Source: UBA7985 sp038141425 (lineage in GTDB: Bacteria > Pseudomonadota > Alphaproteobacteria > UBA7985). Taken from it: a stretch of DNA of 64,000 nt. The notes under the pieces are model-generated. The model worked only from the letters and a program-made list of their open reading frames with translations. It ran no database searches and was not told the origin of the DNA. A program made the position numbers and the translations under genes. The stretch is taken from the NCBI GenBank assembly GCA_038141425.1, contig JAYQIC010000011.1, positions 1 to 64,000 on the forward strand, written 5' to 3'. How positions within the stretch are numbered: position 1 is the first letter of the stretch; each line of letters starts with the position of its first letter. Shown here in pieces: positions 49,556 to 60,525 of this stretch.

Positions 49556-49995
49556 CTTGTCCCCGACCGCGCTTCGCGCGGCGGGGCCAAGCGTCGCGCA
49601 ATTTCTTTATCAAAGCAGAAGGTCAGAGTGATCTGACCTTCTGACCGACTGGCGAAGTCCGGGGTGTGGCGTGGTCAAGGCTGCGCAGCACCGCTGCTTT
49701 AGCAGCGGCTTGGCCTTGACCGCGCCGAGGGGCAGCGCCCCTTCTCACTTGTGCGCTCAAAACGGCTTCACCTTTGAGCGCGTTGGAGATCATTGATGGA
49801 CCGACGCTCAAAGCGGAGCGTGTTGAGTGCGAACGGAAAGGATTTGCGCCGACCTTGTCTCGACCGCTTCGCGGTCGTCGCCAAGCGTCGCGCAACTCCA
49901 TAAAGCAAAGACGTCAGGCCGGGCGGAGCACGGCCTGTCCGTTTGACTGCGCGGGGGAGATTTGTAAGCCGCGAAGCGGCGTCAAATCGAGCACG
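49556..49995. repeat. Mosaic palindromic intergenic repeat, copy A
   Basis: This fills the gap between MscS and rpoD. It contains several small hairpins with a TTC loop, such as CCGCGC-TTC-GCGCGG (about 49566) and GACCGC-TTC-GCGGTC (about 49862). Block X, beginning at the GTTGGAGATCATTGATGG sequence (about 49783-49895), occurs again as a near-perfect reverse complement in copy C (about 62660-62835). Block Y, the GAGATTTGTAAGCCGCG sequence with its GCCGC-GAA-GCGGC hairpin and TCAAATCGAGC (about 49957-49992), occurs in the same orientation in copies B and C. Small open frames here look non-coding. Confidence 0.75.
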
Positions 49996-50002
49996 CAACC
50001 CT

Positions 50003-52027
50003 TTAGTGGTCGAGGAACGACCGGAGTTTGCGCGACCGCGATGGGTGTTTGAGCTTCCGCAACGCCTTGGCCTCGATCTGCCGGATCCGCTCCCGGGTTA
50101 CAGAGAACTGCTGACCCACTTCTTCCAGCGTATGGTCGGTATTCATCCCGATACCGAAACGCATGCGCAGCACCCGTTCTTCCCGCGGGGTCAGTGACGA
50201 CAGCACCCGTGTGGTCGATTCACGCAGGTTATTGTTGATCGCCGCTTCGACCGGAATGATGGCATTCTCGTCCTTGATGAAATCGCCGAGATGCGAATCT
50301 TCCTCGTCACCGATCGGGGTTTCCAGCGAGATTGGCTCCTTGGCGATTTTCATCACCTTGCGCACCTTTTCCAACGGCATACCCAGCCGGGCTGCCAGCT
50401 CCTCAGGGGTCGCTTCGCGGCCGATTTCGTGCAGCATCTGCCGACCGGTGCGGACCAGCTTGTTGATGGTTTCAATCATATGCACGGGGATCCGGATGGT
50501 CCGGGCCTGATCGGCGATCGAGCGGGTTATGGCCTGCCGGATCCACCAGGTCGCGTAGGTCGAGAATTTGTAACCCCGGCGGTACTCGAACTTATCGACG
50601 GCCTTCATCAGGCCGATGTTGCCTTCCTGGATCAGGTCGAGGAACTGCAGGCCTCGGTTGGTGTATTTCTTCGCAATCGAAATCACCAAGCGCAGGTTGG
50701 CCTCGATCATCTCCGCCTTGGCGCGGTTGGAGTCGCGCTCGCCCTTCTGCACTTTCTCGACGATCCGGCGGAACTCAGTCACAGGCAGGTCGACCTGATG
50801 GATGATATCGGCAATGTCCTCGCGGATTTCACGCGCCATCGAGCCATAACGATCGTGCAGCATCTTCCACGACGGATCCGCTTCGGCCATCCGCTCGAGC
50901 CAAGTCGGGTCAATCTCGTTCTCGTAGTACTCGTCGATGAACTCGTCGCGCGGGATCTTGCAGCGGTCAGACATCTTCATCAGCTTGAACTCGTGGCCGA
51001 TGATCGCCTTGTTGATCGACTTCATCTGATCGACCAGCTGATCGATCAGGTTGTTGTTCAGGCGCACCAGCTTCATGGCGCGAATAACCGTATCCCGGCC
51101 GTCTTCGTAGGAGGCTTCGAGGTCCTCAGGCACCTCGTCGCCATTCTGCAGGATGGTCATCCGGTCCTGCTGCACCTTATGCAGGCTGGCGTAGGCTTCG
51201 GCGATGACATCAAGGGCCTCCATCACGTCTTCGCGCAGGATGCCTTCCATGGCGGACAGCGATACGCTGTTATCGTCGTCATCGTCGTCGGATCGGGCGC
51301 CCTCACCGGTCGCACCTTCACCCTCGCCCTCGCTGTCACCATCCGCGTCTTCTTCGTCGTCATCCTCATCCGCGTCGGCGTCGCTGAGGTTGCTGGCTGC
51401 AGCCACGTCCAGCGAGGGGTCGTTCTCTTCATCATCACCGGCCAGCGCGCGCATGTGCGCCGCATAGGTCGCGTCGAGGTCGATGACATCGCGCAGCAGA
51501 ACCACGCCTTCCTGAAGCGACTGGCGCCACGACATAAGCGCCGAAAAGGTCAGCGGCGATTCACAGATGCCGGAGATCAGATCCTCACGCCCCGCTTCGA
51601 TCCGCTTGGCAATGGCGATCTCACCTTCGCGCGACAGCAGTTCGACCGAACCCATTTCACGCAGGTACATCCGCACGGGGTCATCGGTGCGGCCGACGTC
51701 TTCGTCCTTGATGTTGCCGGTCGGGTTGGCGACGTCGGTGGACTCTTCGCTCTCTTCCTCTTCGGAATCAGCTTCGGCGTTTTCGCCCTCTGCCACCGTG
51801 ACCCCAGCCTCGGACAGCTGCGCCATCACATCCTCGATCTGGTCGCTGCTGACCTGATCCTCGGGCAGGAATTCGTTGATATCGTCGTAGGTCACCGAGC
51901 CGTTGGCCTTGGCCCGCTCGGTCAGTTTCCGCACAGCGTTGAGAACGGTGTCTTCGCCGGCACTGGCAGCGTCCTTTGCCACTTCTGCTTCGGGGGCTTT
52001 GGCGGCTGCGCGCGCTTTCTTGCTCAT
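50003..52027 (-). CDS. rpoD: RNA polymerase sigma-70 factor RpoD
   Basis: Primary sigma factor, 674 residues, intact. The N-terminal region includes VRMYLREMGSVELLSREGEIAIAKRIE. Residues about 205-255 are a highly acidic insertion (DADEDDDEEDADGD and a later D6 run). Region 2 has FSTYATWWIRQAITRSIADQARTIRIPVH. Region 4 ends TLEEVGQQFSVTRERIRQIEAKALRKLKHP. It lies downstream of dnaG in the conserved dnaG-rpoD order, with 122 bp between them. Confidence 0.98.
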   Translation of the reverse strand: MSKKARAAAKAPEAEVAKDAASAGEDTVLNAVRKLTERAKANGSVTYDDINEFLPEDQVSSDQIEDVMAQLSEAGVTVAEGENAEADSEEEESEESTDVANPTGNIKDEDVGRTDDPVRMYLREMGSVELLSREGEIAIAKRIEAGREDLISGICESPLTFSALMSWRQSLQEGVVLLRDVIDLDATYAAHMRALAGDDEENDPSLDVAAASNLSDADADEDDDEEDADGDSEGEGEGATGEGARSDDDDDDNSVSLSAMEGILREDVMEALDVIAEAYASLHKVQQDRMTILQNGDEVPEDLEASYEDGRDTVIRAMKLVRLNNNLIDQLVDQMKSINKAIIGHEFKLMKMSDRCKIPRDEFIDEYYENEIDPTWLERMAEADPSWKMLHDRYGSMAREIREDIADIIHQVDLPVTEFRRIVEKVQKGERDSNRAKAEMIEANLRLVISIAKKYTNRGLQFLDLIQEGNIGLMKAVDKFEYRRGYKFSTYATWWIRQAITRSIADQARTIRIPVHMIETINKLVRTGRQMLHEIGREATPEELAARLGMPLEKVRKVMKIAKEPISLETPIGDEEDSHLGDFIKDENAIIPVEAAINNNLRESTTRVLSSLTPREERVLRMRFGIGMNTDHTLEEVGQQFSVTRERIRQIEAKALRKLKHPSRSRKLRSFLDH

Positions 52028-52149
52028 TCAGACCTCGGTGCTCGGAACGAACCTGCACATCCCTCCGAAAAGGAGAAAACCGGCACAGGGCCGGCGGGCA
52101 GTCCGTCGTGTTCATTCGTTTAGTTCTGACCCCGCGGTGCGGGCGATCG

Positions 52150-54052
52150 TCAGGAAGAGGGCTTGGTGTCGGTGTAGGCCTTGGCGCGCAGGTGAAGAGC
52201 GTGCAACTCCTCATCCGTAACGGCATACGCAGGCAACGCCGTCTTCGAGACCTCCAGCTCATGCTGCATGTCCCGGTGCGTGAAGCCTGCGAACAAGGTC
52301 TCCAGACCTTCGATCACCTCATCTTTCAGGGCATCTGGCTTTGCAAAGCCTGCGTGGAGCTGGATTTCTGAACCCGTTAAACGCTCGACCACGCTGTCTA
52401 ACCCTCGACCCGACAGATGATCCTGCAGATGGGCAGTGTCAAGGGTTACCTCGCCAAACAGCGCCTGGATCAGCGCATCGCGGAATTGCGCCAGTTCGAC
52501 GTCGTGCATGGTCAGGGTCGCGAGGCTCTCGCCGTAGAGCTCGAGCAGGTCGGGATGATTGAGCAGCGCGGCGAACAAAACCTCGTAGGGTCGCCGGGCC
52601 AGAGACCGGGTATCAAGCGCGGAAACCCGGTCATTTCCGCCCATGCCACCGCCGGTCTTGGCGAAGGGCCGCGAACCGCCCCACGTCATGGGGCCGCGGC
52701 CCTGTCCATGCTGCTGGCCCTGATACCCGCCCTGATACTGGCGCGCGCGCTCCCACTGCCGCCCAGCCGACTTGCGGTAGGGGTGGTGCCCGAACGACGC
52801 CTCGAAGCGCTGCACCATCTCCGCCTCGATTGCCGCACTCAGGCTCGGGTCCGCGACCGTCTTCAGATGCGCGCTGATCCGCGACCACAGCGCAGCGCGC
52901 TGCTCAGCACCGTTCCCGGCCATGACCATCCGCTCCCAGCGCCAAAGTGACGCAGACAGGCCTTCAGCCTGCGAAAGAACCGTCTGCAGCCCACGCAAAC
53001 CGCCGTGGCGGAGCAGATCGTCAGGATCCTGGCCCTCGGGCAAGGTGGCAAAGCGCACCGTTTTCCCCGCCGTCAGCAGGGGCAAGGCCCGCTCGGCCGT
53101 GCGCCGCGCCGCCCGCTGCCCGGCGTTATCACCGTCCAGACAGACGATCGGCGCCGGCACCATTTTCCACAGCAGGCGCAGATGGTCCTCGGTCAGCGCC
53201 GTCCCCAGCGGGGCGACGGCATTCGGCACCCCGGCCTGCGCCAGCGCGATGGCATCCATGTAGCCCTCAACCACGAGGATTTCGCCACGGTCGTGGGCGA
53301 CCTTCCGCGCGAGGTGGTGGGCGTAGAGCAACTGGCCCTTATGGAAGATCGGGGTATCGGGAGAGTTGAGGTACTTGGGCTCGCCCTGCCCCAGAATCCG
53401 GCCACCGAAGGCGACGGGGTTCCCTGCCGATCCCAGATCGGGAACATCAACCGCCCGCGGAACATGTCATAGGGCGCGCGGCCATCGTCCGGCGCCTTGG
53501 CCAGCGCTGCTTCGATCAGTACCCGGGCGTCAAAGCCCTGCGCCATCAGCTTGCGGAACAGCCAGTCGCGCGAGTCCGGCGCGTAGCCCAGCTGGAACCG
53601 CTGCACAGTTTCCGGCGTCAGCCCCCGCTTTTCGATGTAGGCGCGGGCCTCGGCGCCTTCGGGCGCAAACAGCGCCTCCTGATAGGCACGGACCGCAGCC
53701 TCCATCGCTTCTTTCAGGCCCTTGGCGCGCTCGGCCTTGCGCGCCGCATCCGGATCGGCCTTGGGCATGTCGAGCCCGGCCTGTGACGCCAGCGTCTCGA
53801 CCGCATCGAGGAAAGACTGACCGTCGTGGTTCATGACGAAGCCGATGTGGTCGCCGTGCTCACCGCAGCCAAAGCAGTGGTAGAAGCCCTTCTCGTTGTT
53901 GACGTAGAACGAGGGCGTCTTTTCGTTGTGGAAGGGACAGCAGGCGGTCCACTCGCGCCCTTTGCGCTGCAGCTTGACCCGCGTGCCAACCACGTCCGAC
54001 AGGTCGAGCCTGTTGCGGATTTCATCAAGAAAGGCTGGGGGATCGTCGCCAC
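52150..54052 (-). CDS. dnaG: DNA primase DnaG (frameshifted at start and middle)
   Basis: Primase of about 635 residues. I take GTG at 54050-54052 as the start: adding one base to the G5 run at 54037-54041 gives MATIPPAFLDEIRNRLDLSDVV, the usual DnaG beginning. Zinc-binding motif CCPFHNEKTPSF ... CFGCGEHGD follows. A second break near 53422 is repaired by one G, giving NPVAFGGRILGQGEPKYLNSP. The Toprim core has VVEGYMDAIALAQAG and CLDGDNAG. The C-terminal DnaB-interaction region ends at 52150. Both breaks fall in homopolymers of an essential gene. It is followed by rpoD. Confidence 0.95.
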
Positions 54053-54306
54053 GGTCCTGCTCTCTGTCCTTCGTCGTTATCGCGCAAAGCAGCAGTTTCG
54101 GGTTGCCGCCCTGCCGCCTTGCGGTGCTGCCCTGCAGACTCGTCGTTGGCCCACCGCCGCGGCCAGACCTTAGTGTTCCCGGGCACGTTGGTACCGCACC
54201 CGACCCCAAGGGTTTTAGCCCAAGTGGGCAGGCATTATACGCCTTTTCGCGGCCTCGGACGCAGATTTCTTTGAGTAAGCCTCTGGGTAAGGATGGGATA
54301 AGTCTG
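54053..54306. promoter_or_regulatory. Divergent promoter region between dnaG and the EamA permease gene
   Basis: About 254 bp. It contains a repeated CTGCCGCC-type stretch and no supported gene. A long upstream extension of the EamA frame crosses it, but that extension is a shadow of dnaG. Confidence 0.4.
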
Positions 54307-55314
54307 GTGAGTACCATCAACGAAGGCGCTTTGCTGGCCCTCTCCATCTCGGTTCTGTGGGCGCTGACCTCGCTGCTGGCGGCGGGCCCGGCGCGCACGT
54401 TGGGCGGTATCCGCTTCAACCGGCTGCGGCTGTCGATGGTGGCGCTGGGCCTGATCGCCTTTGCCGCGTGGATCGCGGTGCAGAATGGCGGCCTGCGGAT
54501 CGACGTGTTCGGCTTCGGGGTGCTGAGTCTGTCCGGGCTGATCGGCATCTTCCTCGGCGATACCCTGCTCTACAGCACGCTGGCGCGGGTGGGTCCGCGC
54601 CGCACCACCATCCTGTTCTCCACCCACGCGCCCATGACCGCCCTGCTCGGGCTGCTGATCGGGGACGCCATGCTGCTCGAAGACTGGGCGGGGATCGTGC
54701 TGGTGTTCGTCGGGGTCGTCATTGCGATCGTCTACGGCAAGCGCCGGGACCAGCTGCATGTCTGGGAAGCTGTGCGCGGTCCGCTGGCGCTGGGGGTGCT
54801 GCTCGGGCTGGGCGCCGCGCTGTCGCAGGCCGTGGGCACCATCATCGCCGCGCCTGTGCTCGATCCGGGCAGCCTGCAGGGAACCGCGATCGAAGGCCTG
54901 AGCCAGGCATTCCCGGGCGCCGGCACGGCTGAGCTCAGTCCCACCGAGCGCCCCGACCCGATCGTCGCCTCGGCGATCCGCGTGGCCATCTCAGCCGTCG
55001 CCCTGTGGGTGGCGTTTCTGGTGCCCGGCCCCTGGTCGCCAGCGCCCGGGGACCCGGCAGCAAAGGTCCAAATCACCCCGCGGCTGCTGGGCATAATCAC
55101 CCTCAATGGTGTGCTGGGGATCGGGCTGGGTATGACCTTGTTCCTCATCGCCCTGACCCTGACCGACGCAGCGGTGGTCGCCACGCTGTCGTCGATGACG
55201 CCCGTGGCCCTGCTGCCGCTGATCTGGATCGTCACCCGCCAGCGTCCGGCGCTGCTGGCCTGGGTGGGCGCTGGTCTGGCCGGGCTGGGAACCGCCCTGC
55301 TGCTCTACCAATAA
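54307..55314 (+). CDS. EamA/DMT-family permease
   Basis: About 335 residues from GTG 54307. Ten predicted membrane segments in two EamA repeats: ALLALSISVLWALTSLLAAGPA, LSGLIGIFLGDTLLYSTL, FSTHAPMTALLGLLIGDAMLLEDW, WAGIVLVFVGVVIAIVYG, then the second half ending AGLAGLGTALLLYQ. The DMT superfamily exports or imports metabolites; the substrate is unknown. The much longer frame beginning at 53926 is an artefact. Intact. A terminator shared with yqeY lies about 45 bp downstream. Confidence 0.88.
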   Translation: MSTINEGALLALSISVLWALTSLLAAGPARTLGGIRFNRLRLSMVALGLIAFAAWIAVQNGGLRIDVFGFGVLSLSGLIGIFLGDTLLYSTLARVGPRRTTILFSTHAPMTALLGLLIGDAMLLEDWAGIVLVFVGVVIAIVYGKRRDQLHVWEAVRGPLALGVLLGLGAALSQAVGTIIAAPVLDPGSLQGTAIEGLSQAFPGAGTAELSPTERPDPIVASAIRVAISAVALWVAFLVPGPWSPAPGDPAAKVQITPRLLGIITLNGVLGIGLGMTLFLIALTLTDAAVVATLSSMTPVALLPLIWIVTRQRPALLAWVGAGLAGLGTALLLYQ

Positions 55315-55358
55315 GGTTCAGAGCTAATTCCAGGGTTTGTCACTCTGGCCGGCCGCAA

Positions 55359-55383
55359 CAAAAAAGCCGGGTCAGACCCGGCT
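55359..55383 (-). terminator. Rho-independent terminator after yqeY
   Basis: AAAAAAGCCGGGTC followed by AGACCCGGCTT forms a strong hairpin (GCCGGGTC/GACCCGGC). On the minus strand it is followed by six T residues, so it ends the leftward yqeY transcript and may also affect the rightward permease transcript. Confidence 0.8.
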
Positions 55384-55442
55384 TCCTCTGGTCATCCTAC
55401 GCAGCGGAGCCGCGCAGACAACGGGCGAGCGACCGCCTCTCG

Positions 55443-55916
55443 TCAGGCCGCCTTGGCCAGCGCACAAAGGCGCTGCTTGACGATCGGGGAGACCGACCCG
55501 AAGTCGATCTGGCCCGCGTACTTGTGCTTCAGGGCCGCCATCACCGGGCCCATGTCCTTGATCGAACCGGCGCCGGTCTCGGCAATCACCTCTTCGAGCG
55601 CGGCTTCGACCTCGGCTTCGGACATCATCTGCGGCAGGAACCGCTCGATCACCTCGATTTCGGCTGCTTCCTGCGCGGCAGCATCTGCGCGACCGCCTTC
55701 TTCGTACATGCGGATGCTTTCCCGGCGCTGCTTGATCATTTTCTGCAGCAGCGAGAGGATTTCGGAGTCGGCGATGCCGTCTTCGTTGCCGGAGGCGCGA
55801 ACGTCGATGTCCTGCTGCTTGATCGCAGCATTGACCAGACGCAGCGTGGACAGCGTGATCTGGTCTTTGGCTTTCATCGCGTCCTTCATGGACCCGGTCA
55901 GTGTATCTCGTAGCAT
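55443..55916 (-). CDS. GatB/YqeY domain protein
   Basis: 157 residues. Begins MLRDTLTGSMKDAMKAKDQITLSTLRLVNAAI, typical of YqeY-type proteins related to the C-terminal part of GatB. VIERFLPQMMSEAEVEAAL and IKDMGPVMAALKHKYAGQIDFG follow. The exact role is not known; the domain is thought to bind tRNA. Divergent from carA. Confidence 0.92.
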   Translation of the reverse strand: MLRDTLTGSMKDAMKAKDQITLSTLRLVNAAIKQQDIDVRASGNEDGIADSEILSLLQKMIKQRRESIRMYEEGGRADAAAQEAAEIEVIERFLPQMMSEAEVEAALEEVIAETGAGSIKDMGPVMAALKHKYAGQIDFGSVSPIVKQRLCALAKAA

Positions 55917-56147
55917 GGACTGCCTGCGTGCTGTTTCAAGAATGCGCGGAAGCTAATGATGTGGCCGAACTTTGGCAATCACCCCCCGAGCCATCCGCTG
56001 ACTTGCGCCTGACGCATGAAACCTCACGACGAGCTATTGCCGCACTGCTGGCATTCCTTGACGATCGGAGAGCATCACAGTACTCGACTTGCTTCCAGAG
56101 CGTGCGCTCAGCCCAAGCAGACCAGCACCGATTGGAGCCCCTCCCCC
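55917..56147. promoter_or_regulatory. Divergent promoter region between yqeY and carA
   Basis: 231 bp separating the minus-strand yqeY from carA. A longer in-frame start for carA exists at 56016 but lacks family similarity, so this is treated as untranslated. No clear regulatory site seen. Confidence 0.4.
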
Positions 56148-57347
56148 ATGACCGCCACGAGCCCGGATTCGGCCAGCCAAAAAACGCGTTTTGCCAATGC
56201 CTTAGCCGCGCGACCCACGCAGGCGACCGGCGCGTTGGTTCTGGGCAATGGCGCGGTGCTGTGGGGACTGGGTCTGGGGGCCGAGGGTCAGTCGCTGGGC
56301 GAAGTCTGCTTCAACACCTCGATGAGCGGCTATCAGGAAATCCTGATGGATCCGTCCTACGCAGGCCAGATCATCACCTTTACTTTTCCCCATATCGGCA
56401 ACGTCGGCACCAACGATGAGGATATCGAGGCGCATCAGGTCTTCGCACGCGGCTGCGTGTTGCGCTGCGACATTACCCGGCCCTCGAACTTCCGCGCGGC
56501 CCAGCACCTCTCCGACTGGCTGCGCGCCAAGGGGATGACCGGGATTGCCGGGGTCGATACCCGCGCGCTGACCCGGTTGATCCGCGATGAAGGCGCCCCC
56601 AACGGCGTCGTGGTCAACGGCGACCTCAGCGAGACCGCGATGACCGCCGCCTTCGAGCAAGCATCGTCGTGGAGCGGGCTCAAAGGGCTGGATCTGGCCA
56701 AGGATGTCACCACCGGGCAGACTTATCGGTGGTCGCAGACGACCTGGAGCCTCAAGGACGGCTTTGGCGAGATGACTGCGCCGACCCGGCGTGTGGTCGC
56801 GGTCGACTTCGGCGCCAAGCTCAACATCCTGCGCAATCTCGCAGCCCGGGGCTGCGACGTGACCGTGGTCCCGGCCAGCACCACGGCCGAAGAAATCCTG
56901 TCCCACCAGCCCGACGGCGTGTTCCTGTCCAACGGCCCGGGGGACCCGGCCGCCACCGGCGTTTATGCCGCCGAGGCCGTGCGCGGCGTGCTCGACGCCG
57001 GCACCCCGATTTTCGGTATCTGTCTGGGGCACCAGATCCTGGCGCAGGCGCTCGGCGCCCGCACCTCAAAGCTGCATCAGGGCCACCGTGGCGGCAATCA
57101 CCCGGTCAAGGACCTGAGCACGGGCAAGGTGGAAATCACCTCCCAGAACCACGGCTTTGCTGTCGACCCGGAGAGCCTTCCCGACGACGTCGAGGCGACC
57201 CACGTGTCGCTGTTCGACGGCACCAACGAGGGCATTCGCTCGACCCGCTACCGGGCTTTCTCCGTGCAATACCACCCCGAGGCCAGCCCCGGTCCGCACG
57301 ATTCTCACTACCTCTTCAACCGCTTCATGGAGCTGATGGATGCCTAA
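56148..57347 (+). CDS. carA: Carbamoyl-phosphate synthase small (glutaminase) subunit
   Basis: Releases ammonia from glutamine for carbamoyl phosphate, used in arginine and pyrimidine synthesis. 399 residues from ATG 56148. N-terminal GALVLGNGAVLWGLGLGAEG and FNTSMSGYQEILMDPSYAGQI; glutaminase domain with LSNGPGDP, nucleophile Cys in FGICLGHQ and the His-Glu pair in QYHPEASPGP. Intact; overlaps carB by 8 bp. Confidence 0.97.
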   Translation: MTATSPDSASQKTRFANALAARPTQATGALVLGNGAVLWGLGLGAEGQSLGEVCFNTSMSGYQEILMDPSYAGQIITFTFPHIGNVGTNDEDIEAHQVFARGCVLRCDITRPSNFRAAQHLSDWLRAKGMTGIAGVDTRALTRLIRDEGAPNGVVVNGDLSETAMTAAFEQASSWSGLKGLDLAKDVTTGQTYRWSQTTWSLKDGFGEMTAPTRRVVAVDFGAKLNILRNLAARGCDVTVVPASTTAEEILSHQPDGVFLSNGPGDPAATGVYAAEAVRGVLDAGTPIFGICLGHQILAQALGARTSKLHQGHRGGNHPVKDLSTGKVEITSQNHGFAVDPESLPDDVEATHVSLFDGTNEGIRSTRYRAFSVQYHPEASPGPHDSHYLFNRFMELMDA

Positions 57348-60300
57348 ACGTACCGATATCAACTCCATTATGATCATCGGCGCCGGCCCCATCGTGATCG
57401 GGCAGGCCTGCGAGTTCGACTATTCCGGTGCCCAGGCCTGCAAGGCGCTGCGCGAGGAAGGCTACCGGGTGATCCTGGTCAACTCGAACCCGGCGACGAT
57501 CATGACCGACCCGGATCCTGGCCGACGCCACCTACGTCGAGCCCATAACCCCGGACATGGTCGCCAAGATCATCGAGAAAGAGCGCCCCGACGCGCTGCT
57601 GCCGACCATGGGCGGGCAGACCGGGCTCAACACGGGCCTCGCGCTGCACGACAACGGCACGCTGGAGCGTTACGGCGTGGAGCTGATCGGCGCCCGGGCC
57701 GAATCCATCGAGAAGGCGGAGGATCGCCAGAAGTTCCGCGACGCCATGGACAAGATCGGGCTGGAAAGCCCGCGGTCCATGCTGGTCACCACCATGGATC
57801 AGGCCGAAGAGGCGCTGGCCAAGACCGGCCTGCCGGCGATCCTGCGCCCGTCTTTCACCCTCGGCGGCGAGGGTGGCGGGATTTGCTACAACCGCGAAGA
57901 ATTCATCGAGATGCTGACCACGGGCCTGCGGCTGTCGCCGGTGACCGAGGTCCTGGTCGAGGAGTCGATCCTGGGCTGGAAGGAATTCGAGATGGAAGTT
58001 GTCCGCGACAACGCGGACAACTGCATCATCGTGTGCTCGATCGAGAACCTCGACCCCATGGGGGTGCACACAGGGGATTCGATCACCGTCGCGCCGAGCC
58101 TGACCCTGACCGACAAGGAACTGCAGATCATGCGCGATGCATCGATCGCGGTGCTGCGGGAGATCGGGGTCGATACCGGCGGGTCGAACGTGCAATTCGC
58201 CGTCAACCCGGACAATGGCCGGCTGATCGTGATCGAGATGAACCCTCGGGTGTCGCGCTCCTCCGCGCTGGCGTCCAAGGCCACGGGCTTCCCGATTGCC
58301 AAGATCGCGGCCAAGCTCGCCGTGGGTTACACGCTGGACGAGCTGCAGAACGACATGACCCGGGTAACCCCGGCGTCGTTTGAGCCCAGCATCGACTACG
58401 TCGTCACCAAGATCCCGCGCTTTGCCTTCGAAAAGTTCCCCGGGGCGCAGCCGAACCTGACCACGGCCATGAAGTCGGTCGGCGAGGTCATGGCGCTGGG
58501 CGGGGATTTCAAGGAGAGCTTCCACAAAGCCCTGATCGGGCTGGAAACCGGGCTCTCTGGCGCCGATGATATCCCTGTGCCGGGGATCGAGGACGGCGCT
58601 ATCGTTGACGCGGTCGCAGTCGCCGCGCACCTGCGCGCACGCCGACGCCGACCCGGATCCTCGCCGTGTGCACCGCATTGCGCGCGGGGATGAGTGTCGA
58701 GGACGTACACAGCGCCTCCCGGATCGATCCGTGGTTCCTGCGCGAAATTCAGGATCTGGTTACCGACGGCCCTCCGGCCGGGTCGCGGGTCTACAAGCGC
58801 ATCGACACCTGCGCGGCTGAGTTCCCGTCGGACACCAACTACTTTTACTCGACCGTGGTCGATGATCGCTTCAACGCGCCGGTGTGCGAGGCAGAGCCTT
58901 CGGACCGCGAGAAGGTCATGATCCTCGGTGGCGGGCCCAACCGGATCGGCCAGGGTATCGAGTTCGACTACTGCTGCGTGCACGCGTGCTACGCGCTCAA
59001 GGATGCCGGCTACGAGACCATCATGGTCAACTGCAACCCGGAAACCGTTTCGACCGACTACGATACGGCCGACCGGCTGTATTTCGAGCCGCTGACCGAG
59101 GAACACGTGCTTTCGATCGCCCGCAAAGAGCAGGAGCGCGGCACCCTCAAAGGCGTCATCGTCCAGTTCGGCGGGCAGACCCCGCTGAAAATCGCGGCTG
59201 CGCTGGAGCAGGCCGGCGTGCCGATCCTCGGCACTTCGCCGGATGCCATCGACCTGGCCGAGGATCGCGAACGCTTCCAGCGGCTGCTCAACGACATCGG
59301 CCTGAAGCAGCCGGCCAACGGCCTCGGCCGGACGCCTGAAGACGTGGAGGCGGTGGCCGAGGGCATCGGCTATCCGGTTCTGCTGCGCCCGTCGTACGTG
59401 CTGGGTGGCCGGGGCATGGAAATCGTCAACGACACGGCCAGCTTGCGTCGCTACGTGGCCGAGGCCGTAAAGGTCTCCGGCGACAACCCGGTGCTGATCG
59501 ATAGCTACCTGCGTGACGCTATCGAGGTCGATGTCGACGCCATCTGCGACGGCGACGCGGTCTACATTGCCGGGATCATGGAGCATATCGAAGAAGCCGG
59601 GATCCATTCCGGGGACAGCGCCTGCTCGTTGCCGCCCTATTCCCTGCCCGATGCCATTGTCGACGCGCTGCGTGAGCAGACCGAAAAGCTGGCGCGGGCG
59701 CTGCAGGTGCGCGGGCTGATGAACGTGCAGTTCGCCGTGCAGGGCGACCAGATCTACGTGCTCGAGGTTAATCCGCGCGCCAGCCGGACCGTGCCCTTCG
59801 TCGCCAAGGCGACCGGCGTGCCCGTTGCGAAGATCGCGGCGCGGGTCATGGCGGGTGAAACCCTGGCCCAGCTGCCGCCAGCGCCGCACAACGCCGGGCA
59901 GATGGCGGTCAAGGAAGCTGTGTTCCCCTTCGACCGCTTCCCCGGTGTCGACGTCCTGCTCGGCCCGGAAATGCGGTCAACCGGCGAGGTCATGGGCCTG
60001 GACGAAGATTTCGGGCACGCCTTCCTCAAGTCCCAGCTGGCGGCCAACGTCAAGCTGCCGACAGAGGGAGGGACGGTATTCCTGTCAGTGCGCGACCACG
60101 ACAAAGCACGGCTGCAGGAGCTGGGGCAGATCTTCGTCGACTGCGGCTTCCGGCTGCTGGCGACCGAGGGTACCTGTGCCACGCTGATCGAGGCGGGCTG
60201 GACTGCGAGCGCATCAACAAGATGCACGAGGGCCAGCCGCATGCGGTGGATGCCATGATCAATGGCGAGGTACAGATTGTGGTCAATACGGTCGAAGGCC

Positions 60301-60461
60301 AGCACGCGATCAGCGATTCCAAGAGCCTCCGGCGCACGGCTCTGACCCGAAAAATCCCCTATTCGACCACGATGGCGGGTGCTTTTGCTGTTGCACAGGC
60401 CCTGAAAGCATCGCAGACAGGCGCGCTGAAGGTCGCTTCGCTTCAATCCTACGCGGCCTGA
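57340..60461 (+). CDS. carB: Carbamoyl-phosphate synthase large subunit (three frameshifts)
   Basis: About 1,040 residues, two ATP-grasp halves and an allosteric domain. First half: IMIIGAGPIVIGQACEFDYSGAQACK, then after an extra C at 57517-57518 is removed, LADATYVEPITPDMV. Second half: ILGGGPNRIGQGIEFDYCCVHA, reached after a break near 58640. The final domain breaks again at 60198 (one C restores EAGLDCERINKMHEG) and ends at 60461. Every break can be fixed by one or two bases, and the protein is essential for pyrimidine and arginine supply, so these are most likely sequence errors. greA follows by 64 bp. Confidence 0.95.
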
Positions 60462-60525
60462 GCGCCGACAATGTTCAACCCTGACCCCGCGGCGGCGGTC
60501 TCTGGAGCTTCGGAGAACTGCAAAC

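Noticed and set aside
49556..49995. CRISPR array or small coding genes in the repeat region
   Set aside because: Repeats are not regularly spaced and no unique spacers of equal length occur; the open frames follow the repeats in several phases.
50291..52123. A 610-residue plus-strand open frame
   Set aside because: It is antisense to rpoD, which is intact and unmistakable. High GC leaves long antisense frames.
53926..54306. Upstream extension of the EamA permease gene (start at 53926)
   Set aside because: It overlaps dnaG in antisense, lacks family similarity, and GTG 54307 has a good ribosome site and begins the first membrane helix.
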